Notes: a model not told the origin generated them from the letters alone. Numbered from the stretch's first letter, positions 1 to 8,638 are shown. The stretch: 64,000 nt of DNA from DATBVX01 sp963695985 (GCA_963695985.1 CAVOIC010000011.1:124001-188000), one strand, 5' to 3'. Made by a program: numbers and translations.

Positions 1-1290
1 GTGGAGGGCGGCGAGCGGTTGGCACGCTATTCCTTCATCGGTTTCGGCGACTGCCTCGAGGTGCAGCTCAAGTCCGGCGCCTTTAGCATCGATGGCAAGG
101 TCACGGCGCGCCCGACGACGCGCGCGGAGCTGCTCGCGGCCCTGCGCGGCGCGCTCGCGCGTGCACCGGTACCGAAGCCGGACCTCGCGCATGTTCCTCT
201 CGCCGGCGGCCTCGTGGGATATGCGGCCTACGACATCGTCAGGTACTTCGAGCGACTTCCGCAGCGGCTGGGTGGCGCTGCGGCGGCGCCCGATGCGCAT
301 TTCATCGCGCCACGCTCGCTGCTGGTCTTCGATCATCTGACGCGGGGCGTCGCACTGCTGCACGATGGCAGCGAGTCGGAACGGCAGAGCCTGCGTCGCG
401 AGGTGGTGCGCGCCCTGCGTGGCGCCATCCCGCAGCACAATGGCACGCCCGATTTCTCGAAGTCCGCGGCAAGCTTCAACGAGGGCGAATTTCTGCAGGG
501 CGTACGTCGTACGCAGGAGTACATCGCGGCGGGGGATGTCTACCAGCTGGTGCTGTCGATTCGCTTCTCCGGCCGGCACTCCTTGCGGCCCTTCGAGGTG
601 TATCGCGCGCTCAGGTTGATCAATCCGTCGCCGTACCTCTACTTCTGTGAGCTCGGCTCGCTCGCCGTGGTTGGCTCCTCCCCGGAGGCACTGGTGCGCC
701 TCAACGGCCGCACGGCCTCACTGCGCCCAATCGCCGGTACGCGCCCCCGCGGCACGAGCACCGAGGACGACGCGCGGCAGGAGGGGGAGCTCAGGGCCGA
801 TCCCAAGGAGAATGCCGAGCACGTCATGCTGGTAGACCTGGCGCGTAACGATCTGGGGCGGGTGGCCAAGGCGGGCAGCGTACACGTGGAGCCTTATCGC
901 GCGATCGAGCGCTACAGCCACGTGATGCATATTGTGAGCGGTGTCAACGGCACGTTAGCCCCCGAATATGACGCCTTCGATCTCTTCGCTGCCACATTCC
1001 CGGCCGGCACGCTGGTAGGCGCTCCCAAGGTGCGCGCGATGCAGATCATCGACGAGCTCGAGCAGGTGCGGCGTGGTCTGTACGGCGGCACCGTCGGCTA
1101 TTTCGGAGCGCGCGGGGACATGGACCACGCGATCACGATCCGCACGCTCGTCTTCGACGGCGATGAGTACAGTTATCAGGCGGGCGCCGGCATCGTGGCC
1201 GACAGCGCACCGGCGGCGGAATACGCGGAAGTCCTGGCCAAGGGAGCGGCGCTGCGCCGGGCCTTGGAGCTCGCGAGGGAGGGATTGTGA
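1..1290 (+). CDS. trpE: Anthranilate synthase component I (5' truncated by window edge)
   Basis: Converts chorismate plus ammonia/glutamine to anthranilate, the first committed step of tryptophan synthesis, as the partner of TrpG. The reading frame is open from base 1 and begins inside the conserved N-terminal block GGERLARYSFIG, which normally lies roughly 50-60 residues into TrpE, so the true start and the Trp-feedback LLES region lie upstream of the window. The 429 visible residues contain the whole chorismate-binding domain, including GTRPRG, the block around DLARNDLGRVA and PAGTLVGAPK near the C-terminus. The TGA stop overlaps the GTG start of trpG (GTGA), implying translational coupling. 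PabB or another chorismate-utilising enzyme is the alternative, but the trp operon context settles it. Confidence 0.95.
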   Translation: MEGGERLARYSFIGFGDCLEVQLKSGAFSIDGKVTARPTTRAELLAALRGALARAPVPKPDLAHVPLAGGLVGYAAYDIVRYFERLPQRLGGAAAAPDAHFIAPRSLLVFDHLTRGVALLHDGSESERQSLRREVVRALRGAIPQHNGTPDFSKSAASFNEGEFLQGVRRTQEYIAAGDVYQLVLSIRFSGRHSLRPFEVYRALRLINPSPYLYFCELGSLAVVGSSPEALVRLNGRTASLRPIAGTRPRGTSTEDDARQEGELRADPKENAEHVMLVDLARNDLGRVAKAGSVHVEPYRAIERYSHVMHIVSGVNGTLAPEYDAFDLFAATFPAGTLVGAPKVRAMQIIDELEQVRRGLYGGTVGYFGARGDMDHAITIRTLVFDGDEYSYQAGAGIVADSAPAAEYAEVLAKGAALRRALELAREGL

Positions 1291-1898
1291 CGCCGCGCCT
1301 ACTGCTCATCGACAACTACGACTCATTCACCTACAACCTGGTGCAGGCCTTCATGGTGCTGGGTGCGGACGTGCTCGTGCATCGCAACGATGCGGTCAGC
1401 ATCGAAGCGGCGCGTGCGCTCGAGCCCACGCACCTCGCGATATCACCGGGGCCGGGCACGCCGGACGATGCCGGTATCTCCATGCGCATGATCGAGGCCT
1501 TCGCTGGCCGCATTCCGATACTCGGCGTGTGCCTGGGGCACCAATCGCTGGTCGCGGTGTTCGGCGGCCGGGTTGTGCGCGCCGGGCGGTTGATGCACGG
1601 CAAGACCTCACCGGTGCTGCACGATGAGCGCACGATCTACGCCGGCCTGACTCAGCCCTTTGTCGCGGGACGCTACCACTCCCTGATTGCGCAGCCCGAT
1701 ACGCTGCCAGCGCAGCTCGAGGTCACGGCGCGTACTCCTGAGGGTGAGATCATGGGTGTGAGGCATCGCTCCCTACCGATCGAGGGCGTGCAGTTTCATC
1801 CCGAGAGCATCCTGACTCCGGAAGGACCCAGGCTGATGGCCAATTTCCTCACGCTGGAAGCGGCGCGGGAGAGGACGAATGTCGCTGGCGCTGCGTGA
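1287..1898 (+). CDS. trpG: Anthranilate synthase component II (glutamine amidotransferase)
   Basis: Class I glutamine amidotransferase subunit that supplies ammonia to TrpE. The 203-residue length is normal for a free-standing TrpG/PabA. Visible motifs are LLIDNYDSFTYNL at the N-terminus, the oxyanion loop SPGPGTP (about 53-59), the nucleophile Cys82 in GVCLGHQ, and the His171/Glu173 pair in QFHPES. The GTG start overlaps the trpE stop, and the end overlaps the start of trpD by 20 bases. In many proteobacteria this subunit also serves p-aminobenzoate synthase, so a dual TrpG/PabA role is possible. Confidence 0.95.
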   Translation: MTPRLLLIDNYDSFTYNLVQAFMVLGADVLVHRNDAVSIEAARALEPTHLAISPGPGTPDDAGISMRMIEAFAGRIPILGVCLGHQSLVAVFGGRVVRAGRLMHGKTSPVLHDERTIYAGLTQPFVAGRYHSLIAQPDTLPAQLEVTARTPEGEIMGVRHRSLPIEGVQFHPESILTPEGPRLMANFLTLEAARERTNVAGAA

Positions 1899-2904
1899 CA
1901 CGCTCGAGCAGCTGCTGCGGCGCCGCGATCTGAGCGAAGCGCAGGCGGGCGAACTGCTGGAAGCGCTGACCGATCCGGACCTCGCGCCTGCACTTGCCGG
2001 CGCCCTCTTGGCTGCGTTGCGAAGCAAGGGGGTCACGGCGGATGAGGTTCGTGGACTTGCCGGCGCCATGCGGCGACTCGCGCGTCGTCCGCAATTGTCC
2101 GCCGGCGCGCCGCTGGTCGATGTCGTGGGCACCGGCGGCGATGGATCGGGAAGTCTCAACCTCTCGACGGGCACTGCATTACTGGCCGCTGCCTGCGGCT
2201 TGCGCGTGGTGAAGCACGGCAATCGCGCCGTTTCGAGCCGCTCGGGCAGTGCCGATCTGCTGCAGGCTCTCGGGCTCAGGATGCCCCTGGACGAAGCCGA
2301 GGCCGGCGCGTGCCTCGATGCTACGGGTTTCACGTTCCTGTTTGCGCCGCACTACCATCCCGCCCTCAAGGCACTGGCGCCCATCCGCAGCGCACTCGGC
2401 GTGCGTACCGTTTTCAACATGCTGGGCCCGCTGGCCAACCCGGCCGAACCCGCATTCCACCTCATCGGTGCGTTCGACCCGGCTGCCGCGGAACTGCTGG
2501 CGCAGACCCTCGCCCGCATGAACGTCGAACGGGCTTTCGTCGTCCACGGAGAGCCGGGCTGGGACGAGCCGACGCCCATAGGGCCATTTAGCCTGTTCGA
2601 TGTCCGGCCCGGTCAGGTCACGCGTACCATGCGCGACGCGGTGGCTTTTGGCGTGCGTCGCTGCGCTGCGGCCGAGCTCGCCGGCGGCGATGCAGAGCAC
2701 AATGCGGGGGCTCTGCGTGCGGTATTCGAGGGCCAGGATCGCGGTGCACATCGCGATGCGCTCCTGCTCGGGACGGCACTGGTGCTCGAGCTCGTGGGAC
2801 AGGTGACCGACCCGCGTGACGGAGTCGCGATCGCGGCGCAGGCCATCGACTCGGGGCGTGCGCGCGAGTTGCTGGTGGGATTGGCTGCATTCGGGGAGCG
2901 GTGA
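1879..2904 (+). CDS. trpD: Anthranilate phosphoribosyltransferase
   Basis: Transfers the phosphoribosyl group of PRPP to anthranilate. The 341-residue protein has the expected length. The PRPP-binding glycine loop GTGGDGSGS lies at about residues 84-92, followed by NLSTGTALLAA and the anthranilate-site segment KHGNRAVSSRSGSADLL. The FNMLGPLANP block is also present. Start ATG lies inside trpG (20-base overlap), and the TGA stop overlaps the ATG of trpC, so translation is coupled through the operon. Confidence 0.96.
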   Translation: MSLALRDTLEQLLRRRDLSEAQAGELLEALTDPDLAPALAGALLAALRSKGVTADEVRGLAGAMRRLARRPQLSAGAPLVDVVGTGGDGSGSLNLSTGTALLAAACGLRVVKHGNRAVSSRSGSADLLQALGLRMPLDEAEAGACLDATGFTFLFAPHYHPALKALAPIRSALGVRTVFNMLGPLANPAEPAFHLIGAFDPAAAELLAQTLARMNVERAFVVHGEPGWDEPTPIGPFSLFDVRPGQVTRTMRDAVAFGVRRCAAAELAGGDAEHNAGALRAVFEGQDRGAHRDALLLGTALVLELVGQVTDPRDGVAIAAQAIDSGRARELLVGLAAFGER

Positions 2905-3737
2905 TGAGCGGATTCCTCACGGAGATGGCGCGATCAAGTCTGGAGCGCGTGACCCAGGCTCGCAGTGTCGAAACCAGGGACGCGTTGTGGCAGCGAGCAT
3001 CAGAAGCGCCACCGGCTCCGGTGCTCACCCTCAGTGCCGAGGGGTTCGACATCATCGCGGAGCTGAAGCTGAGATCTCCCGCCACCGGCGCGCTGCGCAC
3101 AGCGAGCGAGGACGTGTGCGCCCGGGTTGCGGCCTACGCCGACGGTGGCGCGATGGCCGTCTCCGTGTTGACGGAACCATACCGCTTCGATGGCTCGATG
3201 GCCCACCTCGCCCGCGCCTCGGAGACTCTGGCGCCGCGTGGCGTGCCCACGTTGCGCAAGGACTTTCTCGTCGACCCCTACCAGGTGATGGAAGCCCGCG
3301 CCCTCGGTGCGGGCGGCGTGCTCGTGATCCTGCGCATGCTCGATCACGGCCGCATCGTCGAGCTGCTCGACTGCGCCGCCATGTTGCACATGTTCGTGCT
3401 GCTCGAGGCTTTCGACGAGGAGGATCTGGCCTGCGCCCGTCAGATTGTCGCCGAGCGCGCCGGGCGGCGCGAGCAGCTCCTGGTCGGCGTCAACGCCCGC
3501 GACCTCGACACGCTGCAAGTTGTTCCCGGACGACTCGAAGCACTGGCGGAGAAGCTCCCTGGCGGAGTTCCTCGCGTTGCGGAGAGCGGCGTCAGCGGCG
3601 CGGAAGATGCAGCGCAGCTCGCACGCGCGGGCTATCAACTCGTCCTGGTGGGCAGCGCGCTCATGGCCGACGACGAGCCGCAGGCGCTGCTGCGCGCGAT
3701 GCTCGAAGGTGGCAGGGCGGCGCTGGCGAAACCCTAG
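2904..3737 (+). CDS. trpC: Indole-3-glycerol phosphate synthase
   Basis: TIM-barrel enzyme that closes the indole ring from carboxyphenylaminodeoxyribulose phosphate. Family motifs include IIAELKLRSPATG (strand 1 with catalytic Lys), LRKDFLVDPYQV (catalytic Lys), VGVNARDLDT and VAESGVSG (phosphate-binding strand). The ATG at 2904 overlaps the trpD stop as ATGA. A GTG three bases upstream (2901) is in frame and could serve instead, adding one residue. TrpC is separate from TrpF here, unlike the fused enterobacterial enzyme. Confidence 0.95.
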   Translation: MSGFLTEMARSSLERVTQARSVETRDALWQRASEAPPAPVLTLSAEGFDIIAELKLRSPATGALRTASEDVCARVAAYADGGAMAVSVLTEPYRFDGSMAHLARASETLAPRGVPTLRKDFLVDPYQVMEARALGAGGVLVILRMLDHGRIVELLDCAAMLHMFVLLEAFDEEDLACARQIVAERAGRREQLLVGVNARDLDTLQVVPGRLEALAEKLPGGVPRVAESGVSGAEDAAQLARAGYQLVLVGSALMADDEPQALLRAMLEGGRAALAKP

Positions 3738-3750
3738 GGTCACGGCGGCG

Positions 3751-4371
3751 ATGTTCATCAAGATCTGTGGCATGACCAGCGAATCGGCCGTGGTGGCTGC
3801 GATCGAGTGCGGTGTCGATGCGATCGGGTTCGTCTTCGCGCCGAGCGCCCGGCGCATCACGCCGCAACGCGCCGGAGAACTGGGCGCGCAGGCACCGCGC
3901 GACCTGCTGCGCATCGCGGTGACGTGTCACCCCGACCAACAGCTGGTCGATGAGATCGTGCGCCATCTCGAGCCGGACTACCTGCAGACCGATGTCGAGG
4001 ACCTCGCGGCGCTCGACTTGCCCGACAGCCTGGGAGTGCTTCCGGTGCTGCGGTCCGATGAGCCCGACCCACCCGAGCTTCCCGCGCGGCTGTTGTTCGA
4101 GGGCCCGGTGAGCGGTCGTGGTGTGAGTACCAACTGGGAACGAGCCGCAGGGCTTGCTGCGCGCACGGAACTCATCCTCGCGGGCGGACTGCACTCCGGC
4201 AATGTGGCTGAAGCGATCCGGCGCGTACGGCCATTCGGAGTCGACGTGAGCAGCGGCGTGGAGAGCACACGAGGTGTGAAGGACGCGCGGCGTATGGCGG
4301 AGTTCGTCACCGCGGTGCGCAGCGTGCAGAACTCACCGGAGCGGAGTCACCTTGAAAGCCGCAAAGCATGA
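3751..4371 (+). CDS. trpF: Phosphoribosylanthranilate isomerase
   Basis: Amadori rearrangement of phosphoribosylanthranilate, between TrpD and TrpC. The protein is 206 residues, typical for a monofunctional TrpF. The N-terminal KICGMTS carries the conserved general-base Cys, GFVFAPSARR follows, and the C-terminal GVDVSSGVES has the general-acid Asp and phosphate-binding residues. The frame is open further upstream, but ATG 3751 starts exactly at the homologous N-terminus (MFIKICGMT) and lies 13 bases after trpC. The 3' end overlaps the start of trpB. Confidence 0.95.
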   Translation: MFIKICGMTSESAVVAAIECGVDAIGFVFAPSARRITPQRAGELGAQAPRDLLRIAVTCHPDQQLVDEIVRHLEPDYLQTDVEDLAALDLPDSLGVLPVLRSDEPDPPELPARLLFEGPVSGRGVSTNWERAAGLAARTELILAGGLHSGNVAEAIRRVRPFGVDVSSGVESTRGVKDARRMAEFVTAVRSVQNSPERSHLESRKA

Positions 4372-5599
4372 AAGCCCCGTGCCAGTAACGCTGGAGCGCC
4401 TGACGAGCGGCGCCTTTCCGGACGTGCGCGGCCGCTACGGCCCTTACGGCGGTCGTTATGTGCCCGAAACGCTGATGCCCGCGCTCGGGCGCCTCGAGGC
4501 CGGCGTGCAACGCTACCTGCACTCCACCGACTTTCAGAGCGAGTACCTCGATGAGTTGCACACGTGGGCCGGTCGGCCGACCGCGCTCACCCACGGCCGG
4601 GGGCTGGGGCGGCGCTGGGGCGCCGAGGTGTGGCTCAAGCGCGAAGACCTCGCGCACACTGGCGCCCACAAGATCAACAATGCCGTCGGCCAGGCGCTGC
4701 TGGCGCGGCGCCTGGGCGCCCGGCGCATCGTCGCCGAGACCGGTGCGGGCCAGCATGGCGTGGCGACCGCTGCAGCCTGTGCACGGCTGGGACTGCCGTG
4801 CACGGTCTATATGGGCGCAATAGACATGGAGCGTCAGGCACCCAACGTCGGTCGGATGAAGCTGCTGGGTGCGACGGTAGTCCCCGTGACGAGCGGCGAT
4901 CAGACCCTGCGGGCCGCCATCGACGAAGCCTTGCGTGACTGGGTATCGGATCCGCTCAACACGTACTACCTGCTGGGCTCCGCGGTCGGTCCGCATCCTT
5001 ACCCGCTGCTCGTGCGCGAACTGCAGTCCGTGATCGGTCGCGAGGCACGTAGCCAGATGCTGCAGCAAGCCGGCGCCCTGCCGGATGTGGTCGTCGCCTG
5101 CGTCGGCGGCGGATCGAATTCCATCGGGATGTTTCATCCCTTTCTGGCAGACGCGAACGTGCAGCTGCTCGGCGTGGAGGCAGGCGGACGGGGTCCGGGC
5201 CTGGGCGAGAATTCCGCGACGCTGTCCCTTGGTAGGCCTGGTGTCCTGCAAGGCAGTTACTCGTTCCTGTTGCAGGACGAGCACGGCCAGATCCAGGAGA
5301 CCCATTCCATATCGGCCGGTCTCGACTATCCCGGGGTCGGGCCCGAGCACAGTCTGCTCAAGGAGCTTGGACGCGTGCGCTACGAGCACGCCTCGGACGA
5401 CGAAACATTGGCGGCGCTCGCGGAGTGCTGTGCCAGCGAAGGCATCCTGGCCGCACTCGAAAGTGCGCACGCTTTCGTGGGCGCACGGCGCTGGGCGAGT
5501 GCGCATCCGGGCAAGCGCATTCTCATTTGCCTGTCCGGGCGTGGCGACAAGGACATGCCGACACTGCAGCGTACGCTGTTGAAGGAAACTCCCGGATGA
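4352..5599 (+). CDS. trpB: Tryptophan synthase beta subunit
   Basis: PLP enzyme condensing indole with serine. The 415 residues include RYGPYGGRYVPETL, the catalytic Lys107 in HTGAHKINN, the PLP-phosphate loop GGGSNS and a C-terminal LSGRGDKD. The likely start is TTG 4352, with GGAG five bases upstream. GTG 4379 is an alternative that would trim nine poorly conserved residues. An ATG at 4368 is out of frame. The gene overlaps trpF by 20 bases and the trpA ATG by four (ATGA). Confidence 0.96.
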   Translation: MKAAKHESPVPVTLERLTSGAFPDVRGRYGPYGGRYVPETLMPALGRLEAGVQRYLHSTDFQSEYLDELHTWAGRPTALTHGRGLGRRWGAEVWLKREDLAHTGAHKINNAVGQALLARRLGARRIVAETGAGQHGVATAAACARLGLPCTVYMGAIDMERQAPNVGRMKLLGATVVPVTSGDQTLRAAIDEALRDWVSDPLNTYYLLGSAVGPHPYPLLVRELQSVIGREARSQMLQQAGALPDVVVACVGGGSNSIGMFHPFLADANVQLLGVEAGGRGPGLGENSATLSLGRPGVLQGSYSFLLQDEHGQIQETHSISAGLDYPGVGPEHSLLKELGRVRYEHASDDETLAALAECCASEGILAALESAHAFVGARRWASAHPGKRILICLSGRGDKDMPTLQRTLLKETPG

Positions 5600-6369
5600 G
5601 CGTGGCAGGGGAGGCGATCACGGCCGCCCTCCAGAAGGCCGCCGCGTCCCGTCGCATTGCGCTGGTGGGATATCTGACCGCGGGATTTCCCTCACGCGAG
5701 CGCTTCCGCGAACATCTTCTCGCTATTGCGTCGGCAGCGGACGTAGTGGAGATCGGCGTGCCCTTCACTGATCCGATGGCCGATGGCATGACGATCCAGC
5801 GGGCCAGTCACGCAGCGCTGCAGGCGGGCGTCACACTCGCCTGGATACTCGAGGAGCTGGCACGGCTCGAGCCGCGACCGCTGGCACCGCTGGTCATGAT
5901 GAGCTACCTGAATCCGCTGCTCGCCTTCGGTTTGCCGCGGCTGGCCGCGACGGCTGCAGGGGCCGGAGTATCGGGGTTCATCGTCCCCGATCTGCCGCAC
6001 GAGGAGAGCGAGGAACTGAGGCGCGCGCTCAACGAGCGCCACATCGGGCTGGTGCAGATGGTGACCCCGGTGACGCCACCCGACCGGCTCGGGATGCTGT
6101 GTGCTGCCAGTCAGGGATTCGTGTACGCCGTCACCATGACCGGCACGACCGGGAAGACCGTGTCCGCGCCGCCAGAGGTCCTCGAATATCTCGATCGCGT
6201 GCGTGCGCTGGCACGGTTGCCTGTATGCGCGGGATTCGGCATTCGCGGCCCGGAGCAGGTGCGGCGCCTGCAGGGTCACGTCGATGGGGTGGTCGTAGGG
6301 TCCGCGCTGGTGGAAGCACTCGAGCAACGCGCCGATCCACGCATCCTGCTGAACTCCCTGCGCGCTTGA
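5596..6369 (+). CDS. trpA: Tryptophan synthase alpha subunit
   Basis: Cleaves indole-3-glycerol phosphate and channels indole to TrpB. The 257-residue TIM barrel carries the catalytic Glu in VVEIGVPFTDP and the catalytic Asp of that block, followed by ADGMTIQRAS, and the phosphate-binding GFGIRGPEQV and VVGSALVEAL near the C-terminus. The frame is open well upstream inside trpB, but ATG 5596 overlaps the trpB stop as ATGA and matches the family N-terminus. It is the last gene of the operon; no clear hairpin plus T-run follows it. Confidence 0.95.
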   Translation: MSVAGEAITAALQKAAASRRIALVGYLTAGFPSRERFREHLLAIASAADVVEIGVPFTDPMADGMTIQRASHAALQAGVTLAWILEELARLEPRPLAPLVMMSYLNPLLAFGLPRLAATAAGAGVSGFIVPDLPHEESEELRRALNERHIGLVQMVTPVTPPDRLGMLCAASQGFVYAVTMTGTTGKTVSAPPEVLEYLDRVRALARLPVCAGFGIRGPEQVRRLQGHVDGVVVGSALVEALEQRADPRILLNSLRA

Positions 6370-6407
6370 CAGGTTGGCGCACGGGTGATGGCATCCGGCA
6401 GGGGCGA

Positions 6408-6467
6408 TTTGCCGCCTGAGCATACTTTCTATAGAATGCAACTGGCAGCTAAGTTTCTATTGAAATT
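6408..6467 (+). promoter_or_regulatory. Toxin-antitoxin promoter with two operator palindromes
   Basis: Two similar palindromes sit directly before the antitoxin start: a perfect 10-mer TTCTATAGAA at 6427-6436 and TTTCTATTGAAA (one central mismatch) at 6454-6465, centres 28 bp apart. The first contains TAGAAT (6432-6437), usable as a -10 with TTTGCC (6408-6413) as a weak -35, 18 bp apart. AT-rich sites like this stand out against the GC-rich background and fit autorepression by the HTH antitoxin. The second site touches the ATG and no Shine-Dalgarno is visible. Promoter assignment is inference. Confidence 0.55.
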
Positions 6468-6845
6468 ATGCCTAGAACTGCAATCAAGCCTGAGATCGAG
6501 CCGCGGCGGGTGCTGACAGGCGCGGTGCTGCGGGCCGCGGCGCTGCTGGAACTGAACCAGTCACGTGTGGCCGAGATCCTCGGTCTGAGTCCCGCGACGG
6601 TGTCACGCATGGCAAGCGGTACTTACGCGCTCGACAGCGGCAAGAAGGAATGGGAGCTCGGGGCGCTGTTCGTACGCTTGTTCCGCTCGCTCGATTCGCT
6701 GGTCGGCTCCAACGACACGGCGGCCCGCGCCTGGCTCAACAGCGATAATCGCGCACTCGGCGAAAAGCCGGTCGAGCTGATCCGCAGCGCCGAGGGACTG
6801 GTTCGTGCCGTCCACTACCTGGACGCCTCACGCGGTCGCGTCTGA
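6468..6845 (+). CDS. Xre/MbcA/ParS-type antitoxin (DUF2384)
   Basis: Antitoxin of a RES-Xre type II module. The 125 residues comprise an N-terminal helix-turn-helix (SRVAEILGLSPATVSRMASG, about 36-55) and a C-terminal toxin-binding domain with the family pattern WELGALFVRLFRSLDSLVG...ARAWLNSDNRALGEKPVELI. In the family the C-terminal segment blocks the RES active site and the HTH represses the operon. The gene ends inside the downstream RES frame, giving a 41-base overlap if the toxin uses its GTG start. The operator-like palindromes lie immediately upstream. Confidence 0.88.
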   Translation: MPRTAIKPEIEPRRVLTGAVLRAAALLELNQSRVAEILGLSPATVSRMASGTYALDSGKKEWELGALFVRLFRSLDSLVGSNDTAARAWLNSDNRALGEKPVELIRSAEGLVRAVHYLDASRGRV

Positions 6846-7527
6846 GCTGATCCGATTGCGGCGTCGGCTGTGGCGTGCCGTCGAGGCGCAGCACGTCGCG
6901 TCGACCCTGCGCCTGGTGGCGACGGCCGAAGAGCAGCTCGCCCTGGAGCGCATCCTTGAGGCGAGCAAGCCGCCGGTGCCGCCGGACGCGGTGCGGCTGC
7001 ACTACCTACTCGCCACACCGTTTCGCTATCCATCACCCTTCGGCTCGCGCTTTCGTGCACCGGTCGAATCGGGTGTGTGGTACGGCGCCGAAGCCGTGCG
7101 CACGGCCTGCGCTGAGCTCGGTTACTGGCGCTGGCGGTTCCTGATGGACTCCGCCGGCCTCGAGACGCTCGGTCCCTCGCCACAGACGGTGTTCCAGGCT
7201 GCCATCGACACGCGCGCCGTCGACCTCACCCGCGCGCCCTTTCGGCGCGATCACTCGCGTTGGGGGCACCCTTCCGAATACGGCCCGACGCAGCAGTTCG
7301 CTGCGCTCGCGCGTCAGGCGCAGGCGGGCGCCATTCGCTACGCCTCGGTTCGCGATCCCGAGCACGGCGCAGCCGTCGCGGTGTTGCGCGCCGACGCCTT
7401 CAAGCCTCCCCGGCCGCTGCAGCAGTTCACCTGGTTCCTGACACTGAAGCCGGAACGCGTCATCTGGCGTCGCGAGGCCGAAAGTTTCGAGTTCGTTGCC
7501 GCTGAGTGGAAAGCGCCACGTGGTTGA
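6805..7527 (+). CDS. RES-domain toxin (NAD+-degrading family)
   Basis: RES-family toxin partner of the preceding antitoxin. Characterised members (for example mycobacterial MbcT) destroy cellular NAD+, which arrests or kills the cell. Recognisable segments are LWRAVEAQHVASTLRLV, LEASKPPVPPD, FRYPSPFGSRFR, GVWYGAE and TACAELGYWRWRFL, holding the conserved Arg, Tyr and Glu of the fold. GTG 6805 gives 240 residues; TTG 6856, at LRRRLWRAVE, gives a shorter protein that starts close to the family N-terminus and overlaps the antitoxin by nothing. Which is used cannot be decided from sequence alone. Confidence 0.87.
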   Translation: MPSTTWTPHAVASELIRLRRRLWRAVEAQHVASTLRLVATAEEQLALERILEASKPPVPPDAVRLHYLLATPFRYPSPFGSRFRAPVESGVWYGAEAVRTACAELGYWRWRFLMDSAGLETLGPSPQTVFQAAIDTRAVDLTRAPFRRDHSRWGHPSEYGPTQQFAALARQAQAGAIRYASVRDPEHGAAVAVLRADAFKPPRPLQQFTWFLTLKPERVIWRREAESFEFVAAEWKAPRG

Positions 7528-7585
7528 CCCCCGCAGCAGGCGGCGCTAGCGTCGGTGCCGACTGCGCCACACTTTCGCCGCAAGC

Positions 7586-7906
7586 ATGAAACTCATCTAC
7601 AGCGCTGAATCGGTCGTGCAGGTCGCCCATATGCGCAACCTGCTCGAGAACGTCGGCATTCGCTGCGTGCTGCGCAACTATCACCTGGGCAGCGCGATCG
7701 GCGAGATCCCCGTGGTCGAGGGCTGGCCGCAGTTGTGGGCAGTCGATGAATCGGAGCACGAGCACGCTGCCGAGGCCGTGGCGGCGGAGCTCGCAGGGGT
7801 GTATCGCTCCGGCACCGCCTGGCAGTGTCCGGCCTGTCGCGAGCGGCTCGAACCGCAGTTCACCAGCTGCTGGCGCTGCGGCTGCGAGCGCCCCAGCGTT
7901 ACCTGA
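7586..7906 (+). CDS. DUF2007 protein with C-terminal zinc ribbon
   Basis: 106 residues. The N-terminal two thirds match the DUF2007 'signal transducing protein' pattern: MKLIYSAESVVQVAHMRNLLE, then IRCVLRNYHLGSAIGEIPV and WPQLWAVDESEHEHAAE. The C-terminus is a compact zinc-ribbon-like module with two Cys pairs, CPACRE and CWRCGCE. The biochemical role of DUF2007 is not established; the fold resembles small ligand- or protein-binding domains. The gene lies 58 bases after the RES toxin and three bases before the next frame, with which it is probably cotranscribed. Confidence 0.8.
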   Translation: MKLIYSAESVVQVAHMRNLLENVGIRCVLRNYHLGSAIGEIPVVEGWPQLWAVDESEHEHAAEAVAAELAGVYRSGTAWQCPACRERLEPQFTSCWRCGCERPSVT

Positions 7907-7909
7907 GCG

Positions 7910-8638
7910 TTGCGCGTGGAAATCATCACCATCGGCGCGCGCTTTTGCGGACCGCCCGACTCCGGCAACGGCGGCTATGTCTCCGGCATGATCGCCAACC
8001 AGTCGAACGTGCCGGTGCGCGTGCGCCTGCGAAAGCCACCGCCGCTCAACGCACCGCTCGTGGTCCATCGCCATGACGACGGCCGGCTGGAAGTGAAGCG
8101 AGACGGCGAGCTGATCGCCGAGGCTGAGCCTCACACGCTGCAGCTCGAGGTGCCGGCGAGCCCGCCGTCGTATGTTGCCGCACTCAACGCCTCGCGCTCC
8201 TATGCCGGCTTCAGGCAGCACGCCTTCCCGACCTGCTTTGTGTGCGGTCCGCAACGCGCGCGCGGCGATGGCCTGCGCATTTTTCCGGGAGAGTGGGGCG
8301 ACAGCGGCATCGTCGCGGCGCCGTGGATGCCGGATGAATCGCTCTGCGCCGCGGACGGCAAGGTGTGCGCCGAGTTCATGTGGGCCGCGCTGGATTGCCC
8401 CGGATACTTCGCGGCGCGCGAGGAATACCGGGTGATGATGCTGGGCGAGATCGCGGCCAAGATCGATCGCCGCGTGCATGCCGCCGAATCGTGCGTCGTG
8501 CTCGGCTGGCGCATTGGCAGTGAGAACCGCAAGCACCGCGTGGGCACGGCGGTCTATGATGACGACGGTGAGCCGTGCGCGCGGGCGCAGGCGACCTGGA
8601 TCGAGCTCAAGGAGCAGACTCCGCCGACGTGCATGTAA
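7910..8638 (+). CDS. Hypothetical protein, hotdog/thioesterase-like, with CFVCGP motif
   Basis: 242 residues with no signal peptide or membrane segment. The segment FPTCFVCGPQRARGDGLRIFPG followed by AEFMWAALDCPGYFAAR resembles hotdog-fold thioesterase-like proteins in which a CxxCG loop precedes the hotdog core; the last part (SCVVLGWRIGSENRKHRVGTAVYDDDGEPCARAQATWIEL) looks like the second half of that core. No substrate can be assigned. Start is TTG 7910 or GTG 7916. Tightly linked to the DUF2007 gene. Confidence 0.65.
   Translation: MRVEIITIGARFCGPPDSGNGGYVSGMIANQSNVPVRVRLRKPPPLNAPLVVHRHDDGRLEVKRDGELIAEAEPHTLQLEVPASPPSYVAALNASRSYAGFRQHAFPTCFVCGPQRARGDGLRIFPGEWGDSGIVAAPWMPDESLCAADGKVCAEFMWAALDCPGYFAAREEYRVMMLGEIAAKIDRRVHAAESCVVLGWRIGSENRKHRVGTAVYDDDGEPCARAQATWIELKEQTPPTCM

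Noticed and set aside
6366..6371. Perfect -35 hexamer TTGACA at the end of trpA
   Set aside because: No acceptable -10 lies 16-18 bases downstream; the TATAGAAT element nearer the antitoxin is better placed with another -35.
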